Positions 16,135-23,851 of a DNA stretch of 24,789 bases are shown piece after piece. This DNA is from Patescibacteria group bacterium. Lineage in GTDB: Bacteria > Patescibacteriota > Minisyncoccia > Phycocordibacterales > Phycocordibacteraceae. Position 1 is the first letter of the stretch, and each line of letters starts with the position of its first letter. Below the pieces are notes generated by a model. The model was not told where the DNA came from, searched no databases, and was given only the letters and a program-made list of their open reading frames with translations. Made by a program: the position numbers and the translations under genes. The stretch spans positions 1-24,789 of the forward strand of contig SCVI01000047.1 of the NCBI GenBank assembly GCA_004296925.1, read 5' to 3'.

Positions 16135-19100
16135 TCAAAATAAAGAATGCAACATCTTAAACGAGCTCCACAAACCATTGTATACCTCTCGAATAAAGTG
16201 AAGGAACCCCCTCTGTTGAGAAACAGCACTGAAAGCTGAAGCTGTCTGCGTGGTAACGGGAGTTTTTTGAATAGATGTTTTTTCTGGCTTCTTAATTGGT
16301 GTCTCTATACTCTTTGTTGGTAGAGCCTGAAAAGTTTCTGTCGGTGTAGCTGTTGCATGAGCTTGCGTTGAAGTAGATTCATAAAAAACAGCGATTGTGC
16401 TCGTGCCAGCAACAATACCTATAGGGGTATTCCAAATCGGTCCTCCTCCAGTGGGTATGACAACATTCTCAACCGGACTTTCTTCAGTCACTTCAGGTTC
16501 TTCGTAGATTACAGTTTCCCCACTTAGTGGCTGAAGGGTGATGTCTGGAGTTCCGTCACCGTCTTCATCTACTGAAAGCTCCGAGGCAGTTTCAATACCA
16601 TCTCCTATATTTAAAGCAGCAATCGTGTTTTCGGTTGTTGGTATGTTGGCAAGAGTGGTTTGCATGGTAACGCTACCCCCTTCCACCTCTTGAATATCGA
16701 GTGAGAAGGTTCCTACATCAAGTCCATTTAATACAAGTCGATACTCTGGACCTTGCGGAGCAATGATGTACTGCACATCTCCAAATTCTCCATATTCAAC
16801 ATCGGGAATTTCTTGGTCAAATGAGCCATCTTCATTTTGCCCAACATGATTCCCCGATGAATCATAAAGCTCGAGGGTGAGCGGAGAGTGGAGGAAGAAG
16901 CGGAGTTTTTTTATTGGCTCTGCGGGAGCGGGCTGTTCTGTTTGAACGTAATTAGTGAGTGTGTTTGTTGTGTCAAAAATGTTTTTAATAAACTGACGCA
17001 ATTCAGGAACTTCTAGAATATTTCCGTGATTGCTATCGCTATCATTGTCTCTATTAAATTTAGATAAATTCACCCAATACCTCTTCACATTTTCGGTACT
17101 TGTACTCATCATGAGAGCACTCGAAATTGGCACGACATAGTCACCATCTTCAACAAAAAGTGGTCGGTAGGCTTGTACGGGTTTAAACGCAGTGAGAGCA
17201 CTCGCTTGCGGTGCATCATAAAATTCAATACCAGCAACAGTATTGACTCCCCAGCCAGCAATTTGATACACGGTAATATTTGCTGGAGGAATCCATACAT
17301 CGAGAGTTTCGTGGAGTGACTTGGCGTATTCAACAAGAGTTGAATTCAAAACATTCGCCCTACCAATTTGAGCTGGCAGAGGTTTTTCTCTACCTCCGTT
17401 TCGTGCAAGTAAAAAGTTCCCCAATTCGGTGTAGTTATCAATGATTGGCCCATACGCGGTCCGCTCTTTTTTAAAAGCCCTCTCACCATCAAAAATAACA
17501 ATTGGGTGATTACTATCTTTCGTGTCATCAAAGTACTGCTCTGACGGAAGCAGGTGGTATCCCATGGGAGAATTCTCGGCAAATTCACGCGCAGTCGAAG
17601 CCTTCACTACGAATGGGAAAAAGCCCGGTATCCCCTCTCTGTATCCATAAAGTAGCGAGCCTATGCTTTGTGGTGCGCCACTTTGTGGAACACCTACAAA
17701 AATAACTTTATCTATTAATGATTGAGCTTCGTCATCGCCCAGCGCCATTAACAATGCCTTTGTTACAAGTCCTCCATTTGAATGTGCAACAATTGTTGCT
17801 TTCCCAGTCTTTGACTGTGATGCAAGACTACGAAGTGTTTGCATGATGTATGGACTTGTTGTCGGCGTGCCGTAGTAAATTTTTCCATCAACTTCGGCAC
17901 CTTTTTGAATAATGTCATTGAGAGAAAGTCTCCAATCATAAGAAACAGGCTGCCAATCGGCAATAAGACCTGAGTTCTTCAGATCATTCATCTCCGTTAT
18001 GAAAGATTGGTAATATTCTTTCCCACCTGCACTATTAAGAACATTTCCTTTCTTCACGTACACAGCCAGATTACTTACTCCATTTACATCTAATGACATT
18101 TTCTCTACATCATAATTACCTTCATAGTAGTCGGGCTCCCACAGCTTATTTTCAACACCGTCCTCATCTACATACAAACGACTTCCTTTTATTCCTGGAA
18201 GAAAAAGAACACTGGAACAGCATGGTGGTGGCCTATCACCAGCAAACTGAAACGTGAATGTGCTGTACGCTTTCGGCGCCACACCTTCAGTACCACCTGA
18301 GGCAAACCACTCTGCCTCGCTCAGGTAATCAGAAGATGAATTTTTCGGATCTTTCTCAACGAGAAGGAGTGTGTACACACTAGGCTGTGTCGATGTTGCA
18401 GGTAACCCCGGCATACTAAAATATTTTCCAAACTCATTACTTTCTTCACTCCATACTTGATATGTACCCGTATAGTTTTCTCCTTCAACCAAAGGGCCAT
18501 TTTCAACCGCACCAAACTCTCCTCGAAAAAGCATGAATAATGCGCGATTGTTCGGAACAGCGTTTGGCCAACTAAACTTTAAATTCCAGTACTGATCTAA
18601 ATTTGAGATAGAAGTATCAGGTGGTGGCAAATCGTCTCGATACAGTGTGTCTCCAGCAAGAATCGTTTTACCCCGATAGGTCACTGACTCTACTGCGCCT
18701 GTGAGAAGTACAGGCTCGTCTTCAGAATTGTAATAAAACGTTAGTGTTGAATAGTTGTTAGGTTCAACACCCAGTGTTCCGTCAGAAGCTATCCACTCTA
18801 ACAAACCAGATAGATTGTCCGTATCAGCAAGTAGCGCTGTGTATATACCTGCTTCTGTTGAAAAGTCCCCAAGCGAAGGTATGTAAAAGGTTTTGGAAAC
18901 AGTAGTTTCCTCGGCTGGCCACTGCTGATTTGTCGCGAAGTAGTTGGTTCCTTCGATAAGTTCTCCGCCATCAACACTACCCGGTACACCACGAAAAACC
19001 ACTAAACGAGCTCTAGAATTTGGTACAAACTCAGGCCACGCAAAATGAAAACTCCATACCTGTTCAGTGTCAGACAAAGATGAGCGATTAACTATATCGT

Positions 19101-19230
19101 CGTTTTGAATAACTCTTCTTCCTGTTGAAATATCTATGAGTGCTCTAACGTCAGATGCAAAGCAAGAAGTTGGCAATAAGAAAACACAGAACGCAAAACA
19201 AGACGCTACAAATGGCGCCAGCAACCGCAT
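16135..19230 (-). CDS. Secreted LCAT-like alpha/beta hydrolase (lipase/esterase) with duplicated N-terminal domains
   Basis: This 1031-residue exported protein has a signal peptide (1-25, ending CFA before SD). Two related beta-rich domains follow at about 27-168 and 175-330, sharing VPNxRA, FRG, the GELIEG/GPLVEG motif and a terminal YSTxTF. The catalytic part from about 340 begins VLFLPGIKGSRLY, as in LCAT and related lipases. S484 lies in the elbow AHSNGG; D696 in EDGDYVVP and H734 in SNHGN are likely acid and base. After about 760 come beta-rich and Thr/Pro-rich segments, including a calcium-loop-like DEDGDGTPD near 900, and a hydrophobic C-terminus. The substrate is probably a lipid or ester outside the cell. 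It is the first gene after the repeat island. Confidence 0.82.
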   Translation of the reverse strand: MRLLAPFVASCFAFCVFLLPTSCFASDVRALIDISTGRRVIQNDDIVNRSSLSDTEQVWSFHFAWPEFVPNSRARLVVFRGVPGSVDGGELIEGTNYFATNQQWPAEETTVSKTFYIPSLGDFSTEAGIYTALLADTDNLSGLLEWIASDGTLGVEPNNYSTLTFYYNSEDEPVLLTGAVESVTYRGKTILAGDTLYRDDLPPPDTSISNLDQYWNLKFSWPNAVPNNRALFMLFRGEFGAVENGPLVEGENYTGTYQVWSEESNEFGKYFSMPGLPATSTQPSVYTLLLVEKDPKNSSSDYLSEAEWFASGGTEGVAPKAYSTFTFQFAGDRPPPCCSSVLFLPGIKGSRLYVDEDGVENKLWEPDYYEGNYDVEKMSLDVNGVSNLAVYVKKGNVLNSAGGKEYYQSFITEMNDLKNSGLIADWQPVSYDWRLSLNDIIQKGAEVDGKIYYGTPTTSPYIMQTLRSLASQSKTGKATIVAHSNGGLVTKALLMALGDDEAQSLIDKVIFVGVPQSGAPQSIGSLLYGYREGIPGFFPFVVKASTAREFAENSPMGYHLLPSEQYFDDTKDSNHPIVIFDGERAFKKERTAYGPIIDNYTELGNFLLARNGGREKPLPAQIGRANVLNSTLVEYAKSLHETLDVWIPPANITVYQIAGWGVNTVAGIEFYDAPQASALTAFKPVQAYRPLFVEDGDYVVPISSALMMSTSTENVKRYWVNLSKFNRDNDSDSNHGNILEVPELRQFIKNIFDTTNTLTNYVQTEQPAPAEPIKKLRFFLHSPLTLELYDSSGNHVGQNEDGSFDQEIPDVEYGEFGDVQYIIAPQGPEYRLVLNGLDVGTFSLDIQEVEGGSVTMQTTLANIPTTENTIAALNIGDGIETASELSVDEDGDGTPDITLQPLSGETVIYEEPEVTEESPVENVVIPTGGGPIWNTPIGIVAGTSTIAVFYESTSTQAHATATPTETFQALPTKSIETPIKKPEKTSIQKTPVTTQTASAFSAVSQQRGFLHFIREVYNGLWSSFKMLHSLF

Positions 19231-19331
19231 TACTCTTTAATTTTCCCTCTTCTAAGAGATTTGTGTGGAGTTTTCCACAACAGTCCGTCTGTTCAATTTC
19301 CTGATCTATTTAGAAAAAACTCAATTTTACT

Positions 19332-19373
19332 CGGTCTAGTATAATTATGCTATAGCATAATTATACTAGACCG
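19332..19373. repeat. 42-bp perfect palindrome, copy 3
   Basis: The same 40-bp core as copy 2, with one additional symmetric base pair at each end. It sits between the histidine phosphatase and lipase genes, one base away from the heptamer array. On the minus strand a TTTTTT run follows about 11 nt after the hairpin, a looser arrangement than a standard intrinsic terminator. Confidence 0.95.
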
Positions 19374-19374
19374 G

Positions 19375-19514
19375 ACCTACTACCTACTACCTACTACCTA
19401 CTACCTACTACCTACTACCTACTACCTACTACCTACTACCTAGCACCTAGCACCTAGCACCTAGCACCTAGCACCTAGCACCTAGCACCTAGCACCTAGC
19501 ACCTAGCACCTAGC
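19375..19514. repeat. Tandem heptamer array: 9 x acctact then 11 x acctagc
   Basis: Twenty consecutive 7-nt units run without interruption: nine acctact (19375-19437) followed directly by eleven acctagc (19438-19514). The two blocks are each internally perfect and change type at a single junction. The array starts one base after the palindrome and stops 6 nt before the histidine phosphatase stop codon. On the minus strand every unit contains GG, spaced by five bases. Seven is not a multiple of three, so it is not a coding repeat. Confidence 0.97.
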
Positions 19515-19520
19515 ATTATT

Positions 19521-20162
19521 CTATAGGGAGCCAAGATGAGCGTCGTCGCTCCATACCAGTAATCGCCACACATCGTTACGCAACACGCACCGTGTAATTC
19601 CGGTGTTACTCGGATACAGAAACTTCTGAAAATTATGAAAAGTTCTTGCTTGCACTTCCTCTCCTTCCATCATTGTTGCCATAATCATATGAAGAAACGT
19701 CCCGTGTGTTACCGCTACAATATTTTTTTCTTCACGCTCTTTTAGAAATGTGAGCAATTCAAGCGCTCTCTTTTTTATATCAAAGAAGTTTTCTTCATCA
19801 GAATGCCGGCGTTCAGTATTTTCAAAATCAGCAACCGTTTGTGTAAAAATTTCCACTGCCTCTGGATCTGCATGAGGTCGGCCATGTATTGCTGAAGGTC
19901 TCAACATTTCATGAAGTAACGGAGACTCAACTAACGGACGAGACGATGCCTCTGCAATCATGCCCGACGTTTGAAGTGCTCGTTTCATCTGACTTGAAAT
20001 CACCACATCCACGGAGATTGTTTTAAATCTTTCTGCCACAAGCATTGCTTGCTTTAGACCTTTTTCTGAAAGCGGTGTATCAGAGAATTGATAGGTTCTT
20101 GCTTCGTTTAATGGGGTTGCACCGTGGCGAACAAAGTAAATTGTTTTTTGTATATTATCCAT
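19521..20162 (-). CDS. Histidine phosphatase family protein (phosphoglycerate mutase-like)
   Basis: At 213 residues this is a normal length for the family. H13 in FVRHGAT is the phospho-accepting histidine, with R12 beside it; R61 in MKRALQTS, E85 and H153 in VTHGTFLH complete the phosphate pocket. Such enzymes remove phosphate from sugar phosphates, nucleotides or proteins, and some act as phosphoglycerate mutases; the HxxR-type details here fit a phosphatase better. Its ATG overlaps the stop of the DUF4015 gene by one base (TAATG), so translation is coupled. The gene ends directly at the heptamer array. Confidence 0.86.
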   Translation of the reverse strand: MDNIQKTIYFVRHGATPLNEARTYQFSDTPLSEKGLKQAMLVAERFKTISVDVVISSQMKRALQTSGMIAEASSRPLVESPLLHEMLRPSAIHGRPHADPEAVEIFTQTVADFENTERRHSDEENFFDIKKRALELLTFLKEREEKNIVAVTHGTFLHMIMATMMEGEEVQARTFHNFQKFLYPSNTGITRCVLRNDVWRLLVWSDDAHLGSL

Positions 20163-21469
20163 TACTGAAAAGATTGTACCAGTTCAGTGTATTTATTTGC
20201 AGGATCCCAGAATATCCACGATGTAAGACCTGCGTCATTTGTTCCTTTAATCTGAGCGCGAATATCTGCCGGCGTGTAGTCTTTTCCATAATCGAAGTTT
20301 TGAAGCCATGGGCGGATTTTTGACGACTTATAAACTTCTTTTGTATAGCGTCCTGAAAAAACTTCTTTTGTGGTTGTGGCTTGTCCATTTTGTGCAGGAA
20401 TAACTTTCTGTTCCATGATTGGTTTTCCTGAGAGTGTTTGTACAAGCGTAGAGTTAGCAATAGTACGATCAACCGCTGCCTTAAGAACGTAATGAATCAA
20501 TTCATACTGATACAAGTTGGGGTCACTGTAGTTATTGAAACCCTTTGGATAGTGAGACGGATATACCATTGGCATAATGTAATCAAAATACGGCAAAGCG
20601 CGTTCTAGTTGCTGACCGATGTTTAAGTCATCGGAATTCGTGGTTACCATTCCGAAAAGGTCGGCAGACATAACCGCCCCTGTTGGGGCAACGTGTGCAT
20701 GCAGGTATTTCCAAAATTCTTCAACTGATTGTGGCTTGTTTGAACTCTTATACACCGCATCAGACATGGGACCGTCTGATGGATAACGAATGTAATCATA
20801 ATTCAATTCATCGAAACCGATTACTTCGTGTGCTTCCTTTGAAAGTTCAACGACATAATCCCAATACCCTTTCGACGAAACATCAATAAAAGCTAATCCT
20901 TTGTGGTCTTTCCATGGTGTACCAGGGCGCGACTTACTCTGCACCGCTTCTGCTGGATGAAGACTTGTATAGTACGGATCTTGGAATACGGTAATGCGAG
21001 CGATCGTATAAATATTTTTTTCGTGAAGCATTTTCACAAACTCTTTCATATCGTGTGCGCCACATTTGTCAGACACAGAGTCCTTGAGAATTGGATTTTC
21101 AGTTGTGAACCCAAGGCGTCCTGTGTAATCTTTGATATCAATCACCACGGCGTTCAGCGGTGTTTCATCTATCATCTTTACCAATTTGTCACGAAAACTT
21201 GGCGTACCAACAACACACTGACTCATGTAAATACCCCTCAAAGGTTCTGGGGTAGGAATGTGACCTACATTTGATTTTGGTTTGAAAATTTCTACTGGAT
21301 TCTTTTTCTCCTCTACAACATTGTCACCCACTGCAACTTTTACTTCGTTAGGTACAAATGCAAAAACAGCGCCAGCGCTGAGTAGGAGTGCCCCCACTGC
21401 AAAGTGCGGTTTAAACTTTTTGAGAAGATGTGTGTGACGCGAGTGGTGCGCCGTTTTCTGTGTAGGCAT
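20162..21469 (-). CDS. DUF4015 putative glycoside hydrolase, membrane-anchored
   Basis: The 435-residue protein has a basic N-terminus and one hydrophobic segment (about 22-39), so it is probably anchored outside the membrane. From about residue 75 it follows the DUF4015 TIM-barrel pattern related to glycoside hydrolases: LRGIYMSQ, NAVVIDIKDYTGRLGF (106-121), YTIARITVFQDP, FIDVSSKGYWDYV, then FDELNYDYIRYPSDG (219-233), where the acidic residues likely form the active site, and YIMPMVYPSHY. It may cut a polysaccharide of the wall or surface. The ATG at 21469 has AGGAG 12 nt upstream and is preferred to a GTG nine codons earlier. It overlaps the small membrane-protein gene by 59 bp. Confidence 0.84.
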   Translation of the reverse strand: MPTQKTAHHSRHTHLLKKFKPHFAVGALLLSAGAVFAFVPNEVKVAVGDNVVEEKKNPVEIFKPKSNVGHIPTPEPLRGIYMSQCVVGTPSFRDKLVKMIDETPLNAVVIDIKDYTGRLGFTTENPILKDSVSDKCGAHDMKEFVKMLHEKNIYTIARITVFQDPYYTSLHPAEAVQSKSRPGTPWKDHKGLAFIDVSSKGYWDYVVELSKEAHEVIGFDELNYDYIRYPSDGPMSDAVYKSSNKPQSVEEFWKYLHAHVAPTGAVMSADLFGMVTTNSDDLNIGQQLERALPYFDYIMPMVYPSHYPKGFNNYSDPNLYQYELIHYVLKAAVDRTIANSTLVQTLSGKPIMEQKVIPAQNGQATTTKEVFSGRYTKEVYKSSKIRPWLQNFDYGKDYTPADIRAQIKGTNDAGLTSWIFWDPANKYTELVQSFQ

Positions 21470-21656
21470 CAGTTTTATGCTCTCCTGACATTGCACGTAG
21501 AAGCCACATGCGCTCTTGTCGTACTAAAAAGCCAAATGCCATAAGCAAAAGACCTAATAGAACTGCAAGTGCCATTTTGAAAAACGTAGGAAATCCTGTA
21601 AACGGTAAGAAAGCGGTAAGAAATCCTGCGACAATTATTACTGAACCTTTAGACAT
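21411..21656 (-). CDS. Small two-helix membrane protein
   Basis: This 81-residue protein has two hydrophobic helices (about 5-22 and 27-46) separated by a short turn FTGFP, followed by a polar tail of 35 residues. I do not recognise a family. The ATG at 21656 is chosen because upstream codons in this frame merely read through rsmI in another frame. It follows rsmI by 13 nt and overlaps the start of the DUF4015 gene by 59 bp, so it probably belongs to the same transcript. Confidence 0.65.
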   Translation of the reverse strand: MSKGSVIIVAGFLTAFLPFTGFPTFFKMALAVLLGLLLMAFGFLVRQERMWLLRAMSGEHKTDAYTENGAPLASHTSSQKV

Positions 21657-21669
21657 GTAGCAAAGTGTA

Positions 21670-22347
21670 TCAGGATGACAGGACGACAACAAACTCTCCC
21701 CTGTCTGAGATATCCCCCGTCTCCATTCTTTTCTGAACTTCAGCCACTGTACCAACCGCTACGTGCTCATACATTTTAGTTAGTTCGTGAGCCACTATGA
21801 TGTGCCTGTCTGGAACGCGGACTAAAAGCTCCTCCAAGAGTTTATGAATCCTGTGTGGAGACTCGTACAACACTGAGGCGCGCTTTAAGGTCACAATTTC
21901 ATCAAGTGCTTTTTGTCTGCCTTTTTTGTGGGGCAAAAAACCAATAAACACAAAGTCATCCGCCGGTATCCCCGCAACGGAGAGTACCGCCGTCACGGCA
22001 GAAGCACCCGGAATAGGAACAACTGACTTTTCGCCACAACGCTCTCGAACAAGTCTTACAATCAAATGTCCTGGGTCTGAAATCCCTGGAGTTCCTGCGT
22101 CTGTAATAAGGGCAATATCTTGCCCCTCCTCAACCATTTCAACTACTTTGTCGAATTCTCGACGTGTAGAACGAGCGTGAAGAGAAAACATTGGAACATC
22201 AATATCATATCGAGTGAGAAGTTTTTTTGAAACGCGTGTGTCCTCGGCAACGACCCTGTCTACTTTTTTCAATGTTGAAAGAGCTCGGAGTGTTATGTCT
22301 TCGAGATTTCCTATAGGAGTTGCAACAACATACAGAATTCCTGCCAT
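21670..22347 (-). CDS. rsmI: 16S rRNA (cytidine-1402-2'-O)-methyltransferase RsmI
   Basis: RsmI methylates the ribose of C1402 in the decoding centre of 16S rRNA, using S-adenosylmethionine. The tetrapyrrole-methylase-type fold is clear: LYVVATPIGNLEDIT (5-19), VVAEDTRVSKKLL (32-44), ALITDAGTPGISDPG (79-93), IPGASAVTAVLSVAG (112-126), FIGFLPHKKGRQ and LYESPHRI. The protein has 225 residues, whereas common bacterial RsmI has about 280; the small C-terminal helix-turn-helix domain is absent, as its frame ends after EFVVVLSS. The start is an ATG 35 nt after a small ORF; an AGGAGG is present but 38 nt away. Confidence 0.93.
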   Translation of the reverse strand: MAGILYVVATPIGNLEDITLRALSTLKKVDRVVAEDTRVSKKLLTRYDIDVPMFSLHARSTRREFDKVVEMVEEGQDIALITDAGTPGISDPGHLIVRLVRERCGEKSVVPIPGASAVTAVLSVAGIPADDFVFIGFLPHKKGRQKALDEIVTLKRASVLYESPHRIHKLLEELLVRVPDRHIIVAHELTKMYEHVAVGTVAEVQKRMETGDISDRGEFVVVLSS

Positions 22348-22382
22348 AGCTCTACGGTATCACAACGGTACTTATTGAATTA

Positions 22383-22508
22383 CTACCTCCTTTCAAACGG
22401 CCTGACTTTTGCATCAACTATCTTTTTAGTGAGATCCCAAAAAAATCTACCAAGTGGCCCTCGAACTAATAATGCTCGCTCATTTTTACGCTCAATATTT
22501 TCAGACAT
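22383..22508 (-). CDS. Small basic protein of 41 residues, hypothetical
   Basis: An ATG-to-TAG frame of 41 residues fills most of the gap between murC and rsmI. It encodes MSENIERKNERALLV followed by RGPLGRFFWDL and a basic end FERR. The composition, with alternating charge and a compact hydrophobic centre (RFFWDLTKKIV), looks protein-like rather than random, and the frame has the same strand and spacing as its neighbours. The last two sense codons are AGG AGG, forming an internal Shine-Dalgarno-like sequence before rsmI. A short inverted repeat (22510-22524, gagta/tactc) lies just before the ATG. Function unknown; the alternative is non-coding DNA. Confidence 0.5.
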   Translation of the reverse strand: MSENIERKNERALLVRGPLGRFFWDLTKKIVDAKVRPFERR

Positions 22509-22539
22509 TGAGTAGAATTTACTCTTTTGAAACTCAATG

Positions 22540-23814
22540 TCAACTCAACAGGAGTAGATCGGCAACTTTATAAATATCCCCTGCTCCCATTGTCATGAGG
22601 ATCGAGTCGCTTGAAGAAACTGAGCGTAGATATACCTCCACTTCATCAAGCGATTTAAATGCTTTAGAATTTTTCCCGAGAGCGCTCAATTTTTCTGCCA
22701 AAACTTCACTCGTTACTCCTTCTATAGGTTCTTCACGTGCCGGGTAAATAGGAGCGAATATCACTTCGTCTGCATCTGAAAACGCATTCACAAAACCATC
22801 CATCAAATCGCGCGTACGCGAATATAAATGAGGATGAAATGCAACAACTATTTTCTTGTTCGGATATTTTGCACGGGCAGCTTCAAGCGTTGCTTCGATA
22901 GCACTTGGGTGGTGTGCGTAGTCATCAATAACTATTGCTCCTTCCTTAGTCTCCCCTTTTATCTCAAACCTTCGCCACGTACCAGTAAACTCAGAGATAC
23001 TACGATTAATCGTAGTATCTGAAATGTCTGGAAATAATATTTTTACGGCAGACTTTGCGGCACGTGCATTCATTCGATTGAATTCTCCTATGAGCTGAAG
23101 CTCTGGAACTGATTCCTCTACATACGAAACTACTTTCGCTTTTGTACGCGAAATTATTGATACGATATTTTTACTTCCTATGTCAGTCACAAGCGCTCCG
23201 TCCTCAGGAAGTTTTTCTGCAGACTTTGCGAATGTTTCTACTTCTGCTTCAAGTGTTGGAAACCAATCAGTGTGATCCCACTCAATATTGGTGATTACTA
23301 AAACTGTTGGAGAAAGTTTTAAAAGATGGTCTTTGTATTCACACGCCTCAACAACGAAAATATCACTCTCTCCTGAAATAAAGTTACTCCCAAACTCAGG
23401 AACAATAGAGCCCACGATGGCGGTCGGACTCTTACCTCCGTCTTTTAAAATCTTTGCAATAAGTGCAGTGGTTGTGGTTTTGCCATGTGTTCCTGTTATG
23501 GCGATTGTGCGCTTACCTTTTGAAACTTCACCAAGGGCTTCAAAATACGAAAGCTCTCGTATTCCTAACTCTTTTGCACGTATGCGCTCAACATTGTCTT
23601 CCCATACCGCATCTGAATACACAACCACATCAGTGTCTTGCGGAACGTTATCAGAGGATTGACCTATATGCACCTGAACTCCTTTTCTCTCCAGAAGTTC
23701 AGTTGTAGGAGAGACTTCTCTATCGGAGCCAGTAACTGAAAAACCATTATGAACATAGAGCTGTGTCAAAGCACTCATGCCAATACCGCCAATTCCTATC
23801 ATGTGCACTTTCAT
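22540..23814 (-). CDS. murC: UDP-N-acetylmuramate--L-alanine ligase MurC
   Basis: MurC joins L-alanine to UDP-N-acetylmuramate with ATP, the first peptide step of peptidoglycan synthesis in the cytoplasm. The 424-residue protein begins MKVHMIGIGGIGMSALTQ, the UDP-binding Rossmann loop. The ATP loop TGTHGKTTT lies at 107-115, VVEACEYKDH and NIEWDHTDWF lie in the central domain, and the C-terminal domain has RRFEIKG, DDYAHHPSAIEATL and AFHPHLYSRT. The length is near the usual 430-490. The ATG at 23814 is preferred over a TTG 12 codons earlier because it has AGAGGT upstream and matches the family start. It follows the amidotransferase gene by 37 nt. Confidence 0.97.
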   Translation of the reverse strand: MKVHMIGIGGIGMSALTQLYVHNGFSVTGSDREVSPTTELLERKGVQVHIGQSSDNVPQDTDVVVYSDAVWEDNVERIRAKELGIRELSYFEALGEVSKGKRTIAITGTHGKTTTTALIAKILKDGGKSPTAIVGSIVPEFGSNFISGESDIFVVEACEYKDHLLKLSPTVLVITNIEWDHTDWFPTLEAEVETFAKSAEKLPEDGALVTDIGSKNIVSIISRTKAKVVSYVEESVPELQLIGEFNRMNARAAKSAVKILFPDISDTTINRSISEFTGTWRRFEIKGETKEGAIVIDDYAHHPSAIEATLEAARAKYPNKKIVVAFHPHLYSRTRDLMDGFVNAFSDADEVIFAPIYPAREEPIEGVTSEVLAEKLSALGKNSKAFKSLDEVEVYLRSVSSSDSILMTMGAGDIYKVADLLLLS

Positions 23815-23851
23815 ATATTGCAGGCTACCTCTCAAATACAAACGTAGCAAA

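Noticed and set aside
19271..19279. DnaA-box-like ttttccaca near the AT-rich repeat island, hinting at an origin
   Set aside because: A single match to a degenerate 9-mer is expected by chance in 25 kb; there is no cluster of boxes and no dnaA/dnaN gene.
19375..19514. Heptamer array as a CRISPR or coding repeat
   Set aside because: Units are contiguous with no spacers and 7 nt long, so neither a CRISPR nor an in-frame amino acid repeat.
21657..21755. Extended start for the small two-helix protein inside rsmI
   Set aside because: The extra 33 residues are rsmI sequence in another frame; the ATG at 21656 begins directly before the first hydrophobic helix.
23815..23850. TTG start for murC 12 codons upstream
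   Set aside because: MurC proteins begin just before the GxGGIGMS loop, and the ATG at 23814 has AGAGGT upstream.
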